In this document: positions 1 through 7,572 of the stretch, piece by piece | Layout of the letters: each line of letters begins with the position of its first letter | How positions within the stretch are numbered: the first letter of the stretch is position 1 | From: Hydrogenothermaceae bacterium | GTDB lineage: Bacteria > Aquificota > Aquificia > Aquificales > Hydrogenothermaceae | Assembly: GCA_015519975.1 (NCBI GenBank) | Contig: WIAL01000065.1 | Location: 1 to 64,000 of the forward strand | Direction: 5' to 3' | Length of the DNA stretch: 64,000 nt | Program-made: the position numbers and the translations under genes | The notes under the pieces: model-generated | The model's input: only the letters and a program-made list of their open reading frames with translations | Told to the model about the DNA's origin: nothing | Databases searched by the model: none

Positions 1-170
1 GCCTGAGAGTCTCTTAAAACCCTTTTCCTTATTTTATGCGGGTTTGCAGGCAATTTTTGCAAAAATTACCTCAAAAATGCCCTTCTCCCCTGCAATTTTG
101 GAACTTTTTTCAATAAAAATCCTCGCTAATCCTTGATATTAAACCCTGACAAAAGATTGATACCTTGAGT
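1..170 (-). other. Possible CRISPR leader fragment (array would lie left of the window)
   Basis: Non-coding. Read on the minus strand it is a run of A/T- and G-rich blocks: a TATCAAGG block, a GCAGGGGAGAAGGGCA block, a nearly perfect palindrome at 49-70 (GGCAATTTTTGC/GCAAAAATTACC), TGCAAACCC and AAGGAAAAGGGTTTT near position 20. This order resembles, from memory, leaders flanking type I-B/III CRISPR arrays in thermophiles. No repeat-spacer unit is visible inside the window, so the array, if present, starts beyond position 1. It could instead be an unrelated non-coding RNA or a decayed array end. Confidence 0.3.
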
Positions 171-303
171 GAAAATTTGATAATAGTATTGTAAAATTTT
201 ATAAAATCAAAAATCTTTATAAAAAAGTAAAATAGTAAAAATTCGTTTAAACTCTAATTTCTTTTATATATTTCCTGACAATTCTCATATTCATATTTCT
301 TTA

Positions 304-337
304 TATACTATAAGATTTAAGAGTAAATAATCTTAAA
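304..337 (+). promoter_or_regulatory. Globin promoter -10 with 23-bp NsrR-like palindrome
   Basis: A TATACT -10 element lies at 304-309 without a good -35. Just downstream, 312-334 reads AAGATT-N11-AATCTT, a 23-bp palindrome; a second, overlapping inverted repeat is TTTAAGA (316-322) and TCTTAAA (331-337). The AAGAT...ATCTT ends and the 23-bp span match the layout of NsrR (nitric-oxide sensor) boxes, but the inner bases match poorly. Placement across the expected transcription start would suit repression. A stem just upstream of the ribosome binding site (AAAGGAG, 336-342) is the alternative. A regulator identity is inference. Confidence 0.4.
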
Positions 338-348
338 AGGAGATAAAT

Positions 349-777
349 ATGGTAAGACCAGAAGTAATTGAAACAGTTAAAGCAACTGTTCCAGCAATTA
401 GAGAAAATGGAGAAAAAATTACAACAAGGATGTATGAGATACTTTTCTCAAAATATCCTGAAACAAAAGAGCTATTTAAAAATGCTCCAGAAGATCAATA
501 TAAAAGACTTGCAAATGCTATTTTAGCTTATGGAGCAAATATTGATAATTTAGAAAATTTACAAACAGCTGTTATGAGAATGGCAGAAAAGCACGTTGAA
601 ACAAATGTAAAACCTGAGCATTATCCACTTGTAAAAAATGCTTTAATGCAGGCAATTAAAGATGTTTTAAATCCTCCCGAAGAAGTTATAAAAGCATGGG
701 AAGAAGCTTATGATTTATTAGCTGAAACTTTAATTTCTATTGAAGAAGATTTATACAAAAAACAGCAGTTGGTTTAA
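349..777 (+). CDS. Single-domain globin (Vitreoscilla/flavohemoglobin-like)
   Basis: 142-aa heme protein matching the globin half of flavohemoglobins, without the reductase domain; the length equals Vitreoscilla hemoglobin. Visible heme-pocket residues: Tyr29 (B10), Phe43 (CD1), Gln50 (E7) and proximal His82 (F8) in AEKH, followed by the KPEHY motif (88-92) of the flavohemoglobin class. Tyr-B10/Gln-E7 is the pair used for O2 and NO chemistry, so NO dioxygenation or O2 delivery is the likely role, with an unlinked reductase. ATG start with AAAGGAG 7 nt upstream. The cupin gene follows after 1 nt, so the two are probably cotranscribed. The promoter carries a palindrome that could be NO-responsive. 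Confidence 0.93.
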   Translation: MVRPEVIETVKATVPAIRENGEKITTRMYEILFSKYPETKELFKNAPEDQYKRLANAILAYGANIDNLENLQTAVMRMAEKHVETNVKPEHYPLVKNALMQAIKDVLNPPEEVIKAWEEAYDLLAETLISIEEDLYKKQQLV

Positions 778-778
778 A

Positions 779-1117
779 ATGGCAAATATTATAAAACCTG
801 ATTTTTCAAAATTCAAAGATGAGAGGTTTTCTACCGAAATAGTAGTGGATGTTCCTGAATTTAAACTTGTTCATTTTTATTTAAAGGCTGGCCAGAAGGT
901 CAGTCTTCATTCTTCTAAATCCCATGTATTAACTACAGTTTTAAAAGGTAAAGGGAAGTTCTTTATAGGAAATGAGGAAAATATTCAAGTTTTAAATCAA
1001 GGCGAAAGTATCTACTATGAGCCTATGGAACCACACGGATTTGAAGCCATTGAAGATATGATAGTTGAAGCTTTTATTTCACCAAATCCTGTTTCCAAAA
1101 TATCCTTAGGAAAATAA
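779..1117 (+). CDS. Small single-domain cupin protein
   Basis: 112 aa, one beta-barrel cupin domain: first motif around the AGQKVSLH/KSH/GKGKF segments and second motif EPMEPHGFEA, with an FYEP-like run (YYEPMEPHGF) near the end. The His residues could bind a metal, but the H-x4-H spacing departs from the usual H-x-H, so metal use is uncertain. The ATG at 779 is chosen over an in-frame TTG at 740 because it begins 1 nt after the globin stop codon (translational coupling). No clear Shine-Dalgarno. Its last 44 nt are antisense to the MFS gene. Function is unknown; association with the globin suggests a role in redox or nitrosative stress (inference). Confidence 0.75.
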   Translation: MANIIKPDFSKFKDERFSTEIVVDVPEFKLVHFYLKAGQKVSLHSSKSHVLTTVLKGKGKFFIGNEENIQVLNQGESIYYEPMEPHGFEAIEDMIVEAFISPNPVSKISLGK

Positions 1118-2231
1118 ATGATAATATTAGAGAAAAAATACCTGAAATTGTAAACGGTAAACTACTTCCAAAACTATCCCATAAAATACCTGCTATTATC
1201 ATTGAAAAAAATGAGCTTATTCCAATTGAAGTATGATAGATTCCATAAGCGCTACCTTTAATATTTTCGTTTGTTAAATCAGATATTAAAGCCCTTGATA
1301 TTACTTCATATCCAGCCATAAAAATTCCATAGAAAGCAAAACCTATCCATCCAAATATAGAACTTTTTATTAAAAACAAAAAGGAAGTAATTGAAAAAGT
1401 TATGTATATAAAAAACATGGATTTTATTTTCCCGAATTTATCAGAAATAATACCAATTGGAAAACTAAAAAAAGCATAGACAATATTAAAAAATAAATAG
1501 GCAAGAGGAATAAAACCAATTGAAATACCAACATCATTTGCTTTTAGTATTATAAAAGCATAGTTCATAGTAAAGAGTGTAAAAATAGATTGAATTATTA
1601 CAAATTTTTTAAAATCTGACGGCAATATTTTAAAATTAATCTCTATTTTAGAGTCTTTTTTAATTTCCTTAGGTTCTTTTATAAAAAATATTAAAATTAA
1701 AACAGCTGTAATTGCAGGGAAAAAAGAATATAAAAATATTTTCCTAAAATTTTCTTCTGTTTCTCCAAAATATATTAAAAATAAAAAAGCAAATAATGAG
1801 CCTAAAACAGCGCCTACAGTATCCATTCCTCTGTGAATTCCAAAGGCATGTCCGCTTTTACCTTCAGAAAATGAAGATATTAATGCATCTCTAGGTGCTG
1901 TTCTTATTCCTTTACCAAGTCTTTCAACTGCTCTAATCCATAAAACGTGTGTCCAGTTTGTGGCAAAAAATAAAAGAGGTTTTGAAAAAGTGGAAAGGGA
2001 ATATCCAAGAACTACTAAAATTTTTCTTTTGCCTATCTTATCTGATAAATAACCAGAAAAAACTTTCAAAGTACTTGTTAAAAGTGCAGCAATACCTTCA
2101 ATTAAACCAATCTGTGTTTTTGTGGCATAAAGGAATTTTTCTAAAAATATAGGAAGAATTGGAAAAATCATCTCACTTGAAATATCCGTTAGTAAACTTA
2201 CTATCCCTAAAATAATTACATATTTTTTCAT
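1074..2231 (-). CDS. MFS transporter
   Basis: 385-aa major facilitator permease with 11-12 predicted membrane helices and little extramembrane sequence. The N-terminus has the SLLTDISSEMIFPILP motif, loop 2-3 has motif A (GYLSDKIGKRK, 60-70), and residues 107-118 give the GKGIRTAPRDAL signature of a prokaryotic MFS subgroup, often annotated as drug or metabolite exporters. Substrate unknown. It is the last gene of the minus-strand YbhGFSR/RNR operon, starting 3 nt after the YbhR-like stop codon. Its 3' end overlaps the cupin gene convergently by 44 nt, so no terminator separates them. Confidence 0.85.
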   Translation of the reverse strand: MKKYVIILGIVSLLTDISSEMIFPILPIFLEKFLYATKTQIGLIEGIAALLTSTLKVFSGYLSDKIGKRKILVVLGYSLSTFSKPLLFFATNWTHVLWIRAVERLGKGIRTAPRDALISSFSEGKSGHAFGIHRGMDTVGAVLGSLFAFLFLIYFGETEENFRKIFLYSFFPAITAVLILIFFIKEPKEIKKDSKIEINFKILPSDFKKFVIIQSIFTLFTMNYAFIILKANDVGISIGFIPLAYLFFNIVYAFFSFPIGIISDKFGKIKSMFFIYITFSITSFLFLIKSSIFGWIGFAFYGIFMAGYEVISRALISDLTNENIKGSAYGIYHTSIGISSFFSMIIAGILWDSFGSSLPFTISGIFSLILSFIFLRIFWKQDLVK

Positions 2232-2234
2232 TGC

Positions 2235-3314
2235 TTAGAATAATCTTCCTATTTTTCTAAAGCCAAATAAATAAAGCCCAAAGCTAAGTATGCTTAAAAC
2301 TATGAAATATGGAATTAAGTCAACAGATGGAATTCCTCTAAAAAATATACTTATACTTCCTTCAATATAATATCTTAGTGGAGAAAGATAAGATAAGTAC
2401 TGAATAATAGGATGCATTGAATAAATTGGAGTCCATGCACCGCTTAAAAATATCATAGGCATCATTATAATAACTGCCATTTGAGCTACCTTAAACATAT
2501 CTGATGCAACAGATGCTATAAAAAGGCCTATTCCTGTAATTGAAAACAGAAATATAAAAGTAAGTAAAATAAAACTGAAAAAATTTCCATTTATTGGAAT
2601 ATCAAAAACAGCAAATAAAATTAGTCCAACACATATTATTACATTAGCAATTATAATAACAATTTGAGATATACTTTTTGCAAGTATAATAATTTTTGAA
2701 TCTACAGGCATCAAAAGCATCAAATCCCACGTTCCCCTTTCTTTTTCTCTTACAAAAACAACAGCTGATAAAATAACTCCCATCAAAGTAACTACAGATA
2801 AAAATTCGGCAAAAGATATAAATTTTTTGGTATCTGCGTTTTGATTGAAAAGTTTATGTATTTTTAAATCAACTGGAAATTTTAAATCTGAAAATCTTAA
2901 AACAATGTTTTGAAGATAAGAAAGCGTCAAAAATGCCTGTGCTGCAGCAGTTGAATCAAGTAAAACATTAACTTGCGTCTTTTTATTTTTTAATAAATTT
3001 TTTTCAAAATCACTGTCAAAAACAAGTCCTACCGTAATTTCTTTATTAAAGATAGCTTTACTTAACTCTTCTTGTGAGTTAAATCTTTTAGGCTCCTGAA
3101 ATTCAGGTTTGTGTAAATGACTTAATATTTTTTTTGAAATAACTCCATCAGAGTAATCTACATAACCTACGGAAACATTTCTTGGTTTTACTTCAAATCC
3201 TTTACCTGCAATATATACATCTAACGTAAAAGAGTATAATACAACTAAAACAAGGCCCCAGCTTCTAAAAAAAGTTAAAATTTCTTTAAAAAAAATACTT
3301 AAAAAAGCTTTCAT
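2235..3314 (-). CDS. ABC-2 type exporter permease (YbhR-like)
   Basis: 359-aa permease: one helix near residues 13-31, a large extracytoplasmic domain to about 165, then five helices to the C-terminus. The VREKERGTWDLMLLMPV segment after the first C-terminal helix is diagnostic of ABC2_membrane_3 (YhhJ/YbhR/YbhS) permeases. It starts by TAATG overlap with the preceding permease (1 nt). Together with the HlyD-like adaptor and double ATPase upstream it reconstitutes an E. coli ybhGFSR-type exporter (drug, Na+/Li+ or lipid-like substrates in relatives). The closely spaced MFS gene follows. Confidence 0.88.
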   Translation of the reverse strand: MKAFLSIFFKEILTFFRSWGLVLVVLYSFTLDVYIAGKGFEVKPRNVSVGYVDYSDGVISKKILSHLHKPEFQEPKRFNSQEELSKAIFNKEITVGLVFDSDFEKNLLKNKKTQVNVLLDSTAAAQAFLTLSYLQNIVLRFSDLKFPVDLKIHKLFNQNADTKKFISFAEFLSVVTLMGVILSAVVFVREKERGTWDLMLLMPVDSKIIILAKSISQIVIIIANVIICVGLILFAVFDIPINGNFFSFILLTFIFLFSITGIGLFIASVASDMFKVAQMAVIIMMPMIFLSGAWTPIYSMHPIIQYLSYLSPLRYYIEGSISIFFRGIPSVDLIPYFIVLSILSFGLYLFGFRKIGRLF

Positions 3315-4426
3315 TAAAGCTCCTTTTTCATTAGCTTACTACCTAAAGCTAAAAGTAAAAATCCATAAAAAATTAAAATAAGAAAGTAAGTAATATTTTT
3401 ATCAGATGAAAGTCCTTGTCCTATTAAAAAGCAGTCATATACAATATGATTGTAGTACATTACAGGGAATAAATGAGCCTCTATATAAGCCTCTCCATGA
3501 AGAGAAGATATAGGCATTAAAATTCCTGAATATAAAAATCCAGGAATAACTGTGATTACAACTGTTGCAATTATAGCAACTACCTGTGTTCTTGTAATAA
3601 TAGAAACCAACAGTCCTATTGATAGGCTTATAAAAATATAAATTTCAGAAGTGATCCAATAAATAAAAAAATTACCTCTAAATGGAACATTAAAAATATA
3701 AGTGGCTAAAATAAAAAGTATAAAAATATTAAATGAGTGGAAGATAAAAGGTATAGAAAGTTTTGCTATCAGAAAATCAATCTTTGATACTGGAGAAGAA
3801 TAAAAGTTAAAAATAGTTCCATATTCTTTTTCCCTTACAATTAAAAGAGCAGAAAGTATAGCAGGTGCAACAAGCAAAATAATACCTATTAATCCTGGAA
3901 CAATTGCATTTTCATCTCGCATTGACTGGTTAAATAATGTTCTGTGGTTAACTGTTACAAGCTTTTTTACAGGAATGTTTTTCATATATTCTTTAGAAGC
4001 GTTTAAAAGAACCCCTTGTATATAGCTTTCAATTGTTGAACCTCTTAAAGGAAATGAGGCATCAATAAAAACTCCGATTTCTGCATTTTGACCTTTAAAA
4101 AGTCTTTTTTCAAAACTTTCAGGAATTATAATAAATGCATCTAACTTTCCTTGTTTCATTAATTTTAATGCTTTATTTTCGTCAATATTACTGTACTTAA
4201 CATTGAAATATTTAGAATGTTCAAACTTAGATGTTAAATCATAAGATAGTTTAGATTTATCATAATTTATAACAGCTGTTCTTGTATGGGTAACTTCCAT
4301 TCTAATACCATAACCAAATAAAAGCATAACCATTGAAGGCATTAAATATACAAAAATTATTAATCTTGATCTTATAAGTTCTGAAAGCTCTTTTATAAAA
4401 TACGCTTTAACAACACCTAAATTCAT
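3314..4426 (-). CDS. ABC-2 type exporter permease (YbhS-like)
   Basis: 370 aa with the same architecture as its downstream partner: an N-terminal helix (about 23-43), a periplasmic domain with a LMKQGKLDAFIIIPESFE segment, then C-terminal helices containing VREKEYGTIFNFYSSPVSK. Two different half-permeases next to each other, as in ybhS-ybhR, imply a heterodimeric channel. It begins by TAATG overlap with the cobalamin adenosyltransferase gene. That places a cofactor enzyme between the exporter ATPase and its permeases, although the reading frames are coupled as in one operon. Confidence 0.88.
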   Translation of the reverse strand: MNLGVVKAYFIKELSELIRSRLIIFVYLMPSMVMLLFGYGIRMEVTHTRTAVINYDKSKLSYDLTSKFEHSKYFNVKYSNIDENKALKLMKQGKLDAFIIIPESFEKRLFKGQNAEIGVFIDASFPLRGSTIESYIQGVLLNASKEYMKNIPVKKLVTVNHRTLFNQSMRDENAIVPGLIGIILLVAPAILSALLIVREKEYGTIFNFYSSPVSKIDFLIAKLSIPFIFHSFNIFILFILATYIFNVPFRGNFFIYWITSEIYIFISLSIGLLVSIITRTQVVAIIATVVITVIPGFLYSGILMPISSLHGEAYIEAHLFPVMYYNHIVYDCFLIGQGLSSDKNITYFLILIFYGFLLLALGSKLMKKEL

Positions 4427-4977
4427 TAATAATCAATTCCTTTTTTTGCTTTTATACCTTTTTCAAATGGATGTTTTATTTCTTTCATTTCAGTTACCAA
4501 ATCTGCAATATCGACTATGTTTTCAGGGCAGTTTCTGCCTGTAAGTATAAAGTCATTATTTTCTTTATTCTCAAGTAAAAAATTTTTTACAGTTTCTTCT
4601 TTTAGAAGCTTAAAATTTAAAGCTACACACACTTCATCAAGAATATATAAATCATAAGCTTTACTTTTTACCTTCTCTTTAACAAAGTTAAATCCTTCCT
4701 CTGCAAGTTTGTAATCTATATCTTCAAGTGGTTTAAAATGCTTTTTAAGTTTTGGATTTTTCTCAAGCATTTCTTTTGGAAGGTAAAAACCTTTCCTACC
4801 AAAAGTATATAAATCAAAATTTTGAATTTTATCTAAAATATTATCCTCAGATGATACACCTTTTTCCTTCATAAATTTAACCATTAAAACTTTTAATCCT
4901 GCACCTACTGCTCTTATACCTGTTCCAACCGCTGCTGTTGTTTTTCCTTTTCCATTTCCTGTAAATATGTAAATCAT
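4426..4977 (-). CDS. cobO: Cob(I)alamin adenosyltransferase (CobA/CobO/BtuR family)
   Basis: 183-aa cytoplasmic enzyme transferring the adenosyl group of ATP to corrinoid cobalt, giving adenosylcobalamin. P-loop GNGKGKTT at residues 7-14; LYILDEVCVALN carries the acidic Walker-B-like segment; the C-terminus has LTGRNCPENIVDIADLVTEM and KHPFEKGIKAKKGIDY, typical of BtuR. The ATG at 4977 overlaps the RNR stop (ATGA), so I take it over the upstream in-frame codon at 5010. It lies directly downstream of the class II RNR, which needs this product as its radical initiator, a strong functional pairing. Confidence 0.93.
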   Translation of the reverse strand: MIYIFTGNGKGKTTAAVGTGIRAVGAGLKVLMVKFMKEKGVSSEDNILDKIQNFDLYTFGRKGFYLPKEMLEKNPKLKKHFKPLEDIDYKLAEEGFNFVKEKVKSKAYDLYILDEVCVALNFKLLKEETVKNFLLENKENNDFILTGRNCPENIVDIADLVTEMKEIKHPFEKGIKAKKGIDY

Positions 4978-7511
4978 AATGAACACGCACTCCATCCACA
5001 AACTGGGCATTTAACACATCCTTCACTTCTAATTAAAGGTGAACCGCATACAGGACATTTCTCAACTTCCTCAGTTGAAATTTCCTCTTTTAGTCCAGCT
5101 TCTTTATAAATAGAAATACCTTTTACTTTCTCATCTTTTATAGGCGTTAAATTTGGTTTTTCTTCTTTTTCTTCTAAAGTTGGGACATAAACACTAGGAA
5201 TTGATTTGTATCTATAAACTGTTAATCCTTTACATCCTAACGAGTGAGCCAGTAAATATGCCTTTTTCATATCTTCCGGGGTTGCGTCTTCAGGAAAGTT
5301 AATTGTTTTTGATACGGAAGAATCAGTCCATTTTTGAATAGAAGCTAAAGCTCTAACATGGTCTTCAGCAGATATATCCATTGCTGTAACAAAAATTTTC
5401 CTCCATTTTTTTGGTATGTATTTTATATTTTTTATACTTCCTTCATTTTTAACTATGTCTCTTATTAAGTTATCATCAAAAAGTCCTTCTCTTTCCATTG
5501 TTTTTTCAAAAACAGGATCTACATAATAAAATGTTCCTATAGTTACTTTCTTTTCATATACGAGACTAAAAACTGGTTCAATCCCTGCTGATGTTCCTGC
5601 AATCATACTGATAGAACCTGTAGGTGCTACTACAGTTGTAAATGTATTTCTTAACCCGTATTTTTTGATTTTTTTAACTAAGGATTCCCAGTCTAAATTC
5701 CAGCTTTCTTTTTCATAATAACCTTTAATAGGCAATTTCCCTTCTGGATAAAAACTTTTTGAGTATGTTGGGAATTTTCCTCTTTTTACTGCCCTTTCAA
5801 TTGATGCTTCTTTTGAGTAATAATTTACAAATTCCATAACTTTTTCCATTTGTTTTCTTCCTTCTTCGCTGTTGTATGGAAGTTCTAGCTCAAAAAGCAT
5901 ATCTGCAAGTCCCATAATTCCAAGTCCTATTTTTCTGTTTCGTAATGTTGTTTTTTCAATCTCAGGAAAAGGATATTTATTAATATCAAGTACATTGTCT
6001 AAAAATCTTGTTGCTATTTTTACAGCTTCTTTAAAATCATCCCAATCAAAGTAAACTTTTCTTTTATTTCCTTCGTATTCTTCTTTTATAAATGCCCAAA
6101 GATTAAGAGATCCAAGATCGCAGCTTTCATTTGGATATAAAACAACTTCTCCGCAAGGATTTGTCGCATATATTTTTCCAAAGGATTTAAGTAATGGATT
6201 GTATTTGTTTATGTTATCGTCAAATAAAAGTCCCGGTTCTGCTGATTCCCAGCCTCCATACACGATCATATCAAATAAAGTTCTTGGATTAACATATTTC
6301 CAAACTTTTCCATCTCTAGGATTTACTAAAGGGTAAGGTTTGTTTTCTTTATAATAATCCCAAAAATCTTCTTTTAAAAAAACAGATATGTTGAAATTGG
6401 TAAGCTGTTTATTTCCTCTTTTTGCAGTTATAAAACTTTCAATATCAGGATGATCAGAATTTAAAATTCCCATATTAGCTCCTCTTCTAACTCCTCCCTG
6501 TTTTATAACTTCTGTCATCTTGTCGTAAAGAGTCATGAAGGCTATAGGTCCAGAGCTCCTTCCATTTGTAGTGCTTATAAAATCTCCTTTTGGTCTTAAT
6601 TTTGAAAAATTGTATCCACATCCACCACCTGCTTTAAATATTAAGGCAGCTCTTTTTAAAGTTTCCATAATAGAAACTAAAGAATCTTCCATATCGAGTA
6701 CAAAACATGCCATTCCCATTCCTAAAGGTCTTCCAAAATTTACTAAAACTGGGGTATTTGGCATAAATTTTTTATTGGTCATTAGATAGAAATAATCTTC
6801 TATTTCTTCTTCATATTTATCAAATTCTCCTTTTTTTATCATCTTTATTATTTCAGATAAAGATTTTTTCATATGTTTTTCTTTGTTTAATCTTTTGTAA
6901 ACCCTTATTAAGCCTTGAATATGGTATTGGTTCAAGTTGTATTTTCCTATTTTTAATTTTCCTGCAAGTTCCTTTTCATTAATTTCTTCATCTTTTTGTT
7001 TATTTTTTAATTTTTTCTTAGAAAAAACTTTATCGTCATAAAGTATGGATGGTATTGTTGTATGAATTGCGACACGTTCAAAAAGTTGTCTTGGAGATTC
7101 TATTATTTTTCCATTTATATCTTTTGCTAAGTATCTTGATGCTAATACCTGAAGTGCATTTATATCAAATTTTTTATCTATTTCATCAAGTTCTTTTTTA
7201 TTAAGAATCTGTTGTTTTTCTTTTCTTATTTCAGCCCTTTTTTGCCTATATAAAATATAAGCTTTGGCAACTTTTGACAGTCCTTCTTCTATTAAAACTT
7301 GTTCAACTATGTCTTGAACTTGTTCTACTGTTGGAATTTGATTCTCTTTTAAACTTTTTTCTAATTTTTTAACGACTTTTTCTGTTAATTTTTTTGCAAG
7401 GTTATTATCTGGTTTTCCAACTGCAAGCTTTGCTTTAAATATTGCGTTTTTAATTTTTTCTGGATTGAAATCAACGATTTTTCCATTTCTTTTGATAATT
7501 TGGCTTATCAT
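4974..7511 (-). CDS. nrdJ: Class II (adenosylcobalamin-dependent) ribonucleotide reductase
   Basis: About 845 aa; reduces ribonucleotides to deoxyribonucleotides using a cobalamin-derived thiyl radical. An ATP-cone domain covers the first ~100 residues. The catalytic barrel shows MACFVLD (redox Cys, ~265), FKAGGGCGYNF (~291-301), NPCGEV (radical Cys and catalytic Glu, ~450), ESCDLGSLNL (second redox Cys) and VAPTGSISMIAGTSAGIEP, the class II fingerprint. The C-terminus carries CPVCGSP and CPVCGWSAC, a zinc-ribbon/thiol-relay tail. The ATG at 7511 has an AGAGG upstream; an upstream TTG (7529) overlaps that site. No NrdB small subunit is adjacent. It sits inside an ABC exporter operon, with cobO directly behind it. 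Confidence 0.95.
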   Translation of the reverse strand: MISQIIKRNGKIVDFNPEKIKNAIFKAKLAVGKPDNNLAKKLTEKVVKKLEKSLKENQIPTVEQVQDIVEQVLIEEGLSKVAKAYILYRQKRAEIRKEKQQILNKKELDEIDKKFDINALQVLASRYLAKDINGKIIESPRQLFERVAIHTTIPSILYDDKVFSKKKLKNKQKDEEINEKELAGKLKIGKYNLNQYHIQGLIRVYKRLNKEKHMKKSLSEIIKMIKKGEFDKYEEEIEDYFYLMTNKKFMPNTPVLVNFGRPLGMGMACFVLDMEDSLVSIMETLKRAALIFKAGGGCGYNFSKLRPKGDFISTTNGRSSGPIAFMTLYDKMTEVIKQGGVRRGANMGILNSDHPDIESFITAKRGNKQLTNFNISVFLKEDFWDYYKENKPYPLVNPRDGKVWKYVNPRTLFDMIVYGGWESAEPGLLFDDNINKYNPLLKSFGKIYATNPCGEVVLYPNESCDLGSLNLWAFIKEEYEGNKRKVYFDWDDFKEAVKIATRFLDNVLDINKYPFPEIEKTTLRNRKIGLGIMGLADMLFELELPYNSEEGRKQMEKVMEFVNYYSKEASIERAVKRGKFPTYSKSFYPEGKLPIKGYYEKESWNLDWESLVKKIKKYGLRNTFTTVVAPTGSISMIAGTSAGIEPVFSLVYEKKVTIGTFYYVDPVFEKTMEREGLFDDNLIRDIVKNEGSIKNIKYIPKKWRKIFVTAMDISAEDHVRALASIQKWTDSSVSKTINFPEDATPEDMKKAYLLAHSLGCKGLTVYRYKSIPSVYVPTLEEKEEKPNLTPIKDEKVKGISIYKEAGLKEEISTEEVEKCPVCGSPLIRSEGCVKCPVCGWSACSL

Positions 7512-7572
7512 TTTTAAACCTCTAAACAAGCTTTAAATATAAACATAAATATCTATAATAAAAATGCAAAAT

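Noticed and set aside
740-778. Upstream TTG start for the cupin gene
   Set aside because: It would overlap the globin gene by 38 nt, while the ATG at 779 follows the globin stop by 1 nt and starts at the cupin fold.
4977-5010. Longer N-terminus for cob(I)alamin adenosyltransferase (start at 5010)
   Set aside because: It would overlap nrdJ by more than 30 nt; the ATG at 4977 forms the usual ATGA junction and begins at the family start IYIFTGNGKGKT.
7512-7572. Cobalamin riboswitch ahead of nrdJ
   Set aside because: Only 61 nt of A/T-rich gap; no B12-box-like sequence or room for the aptamer.
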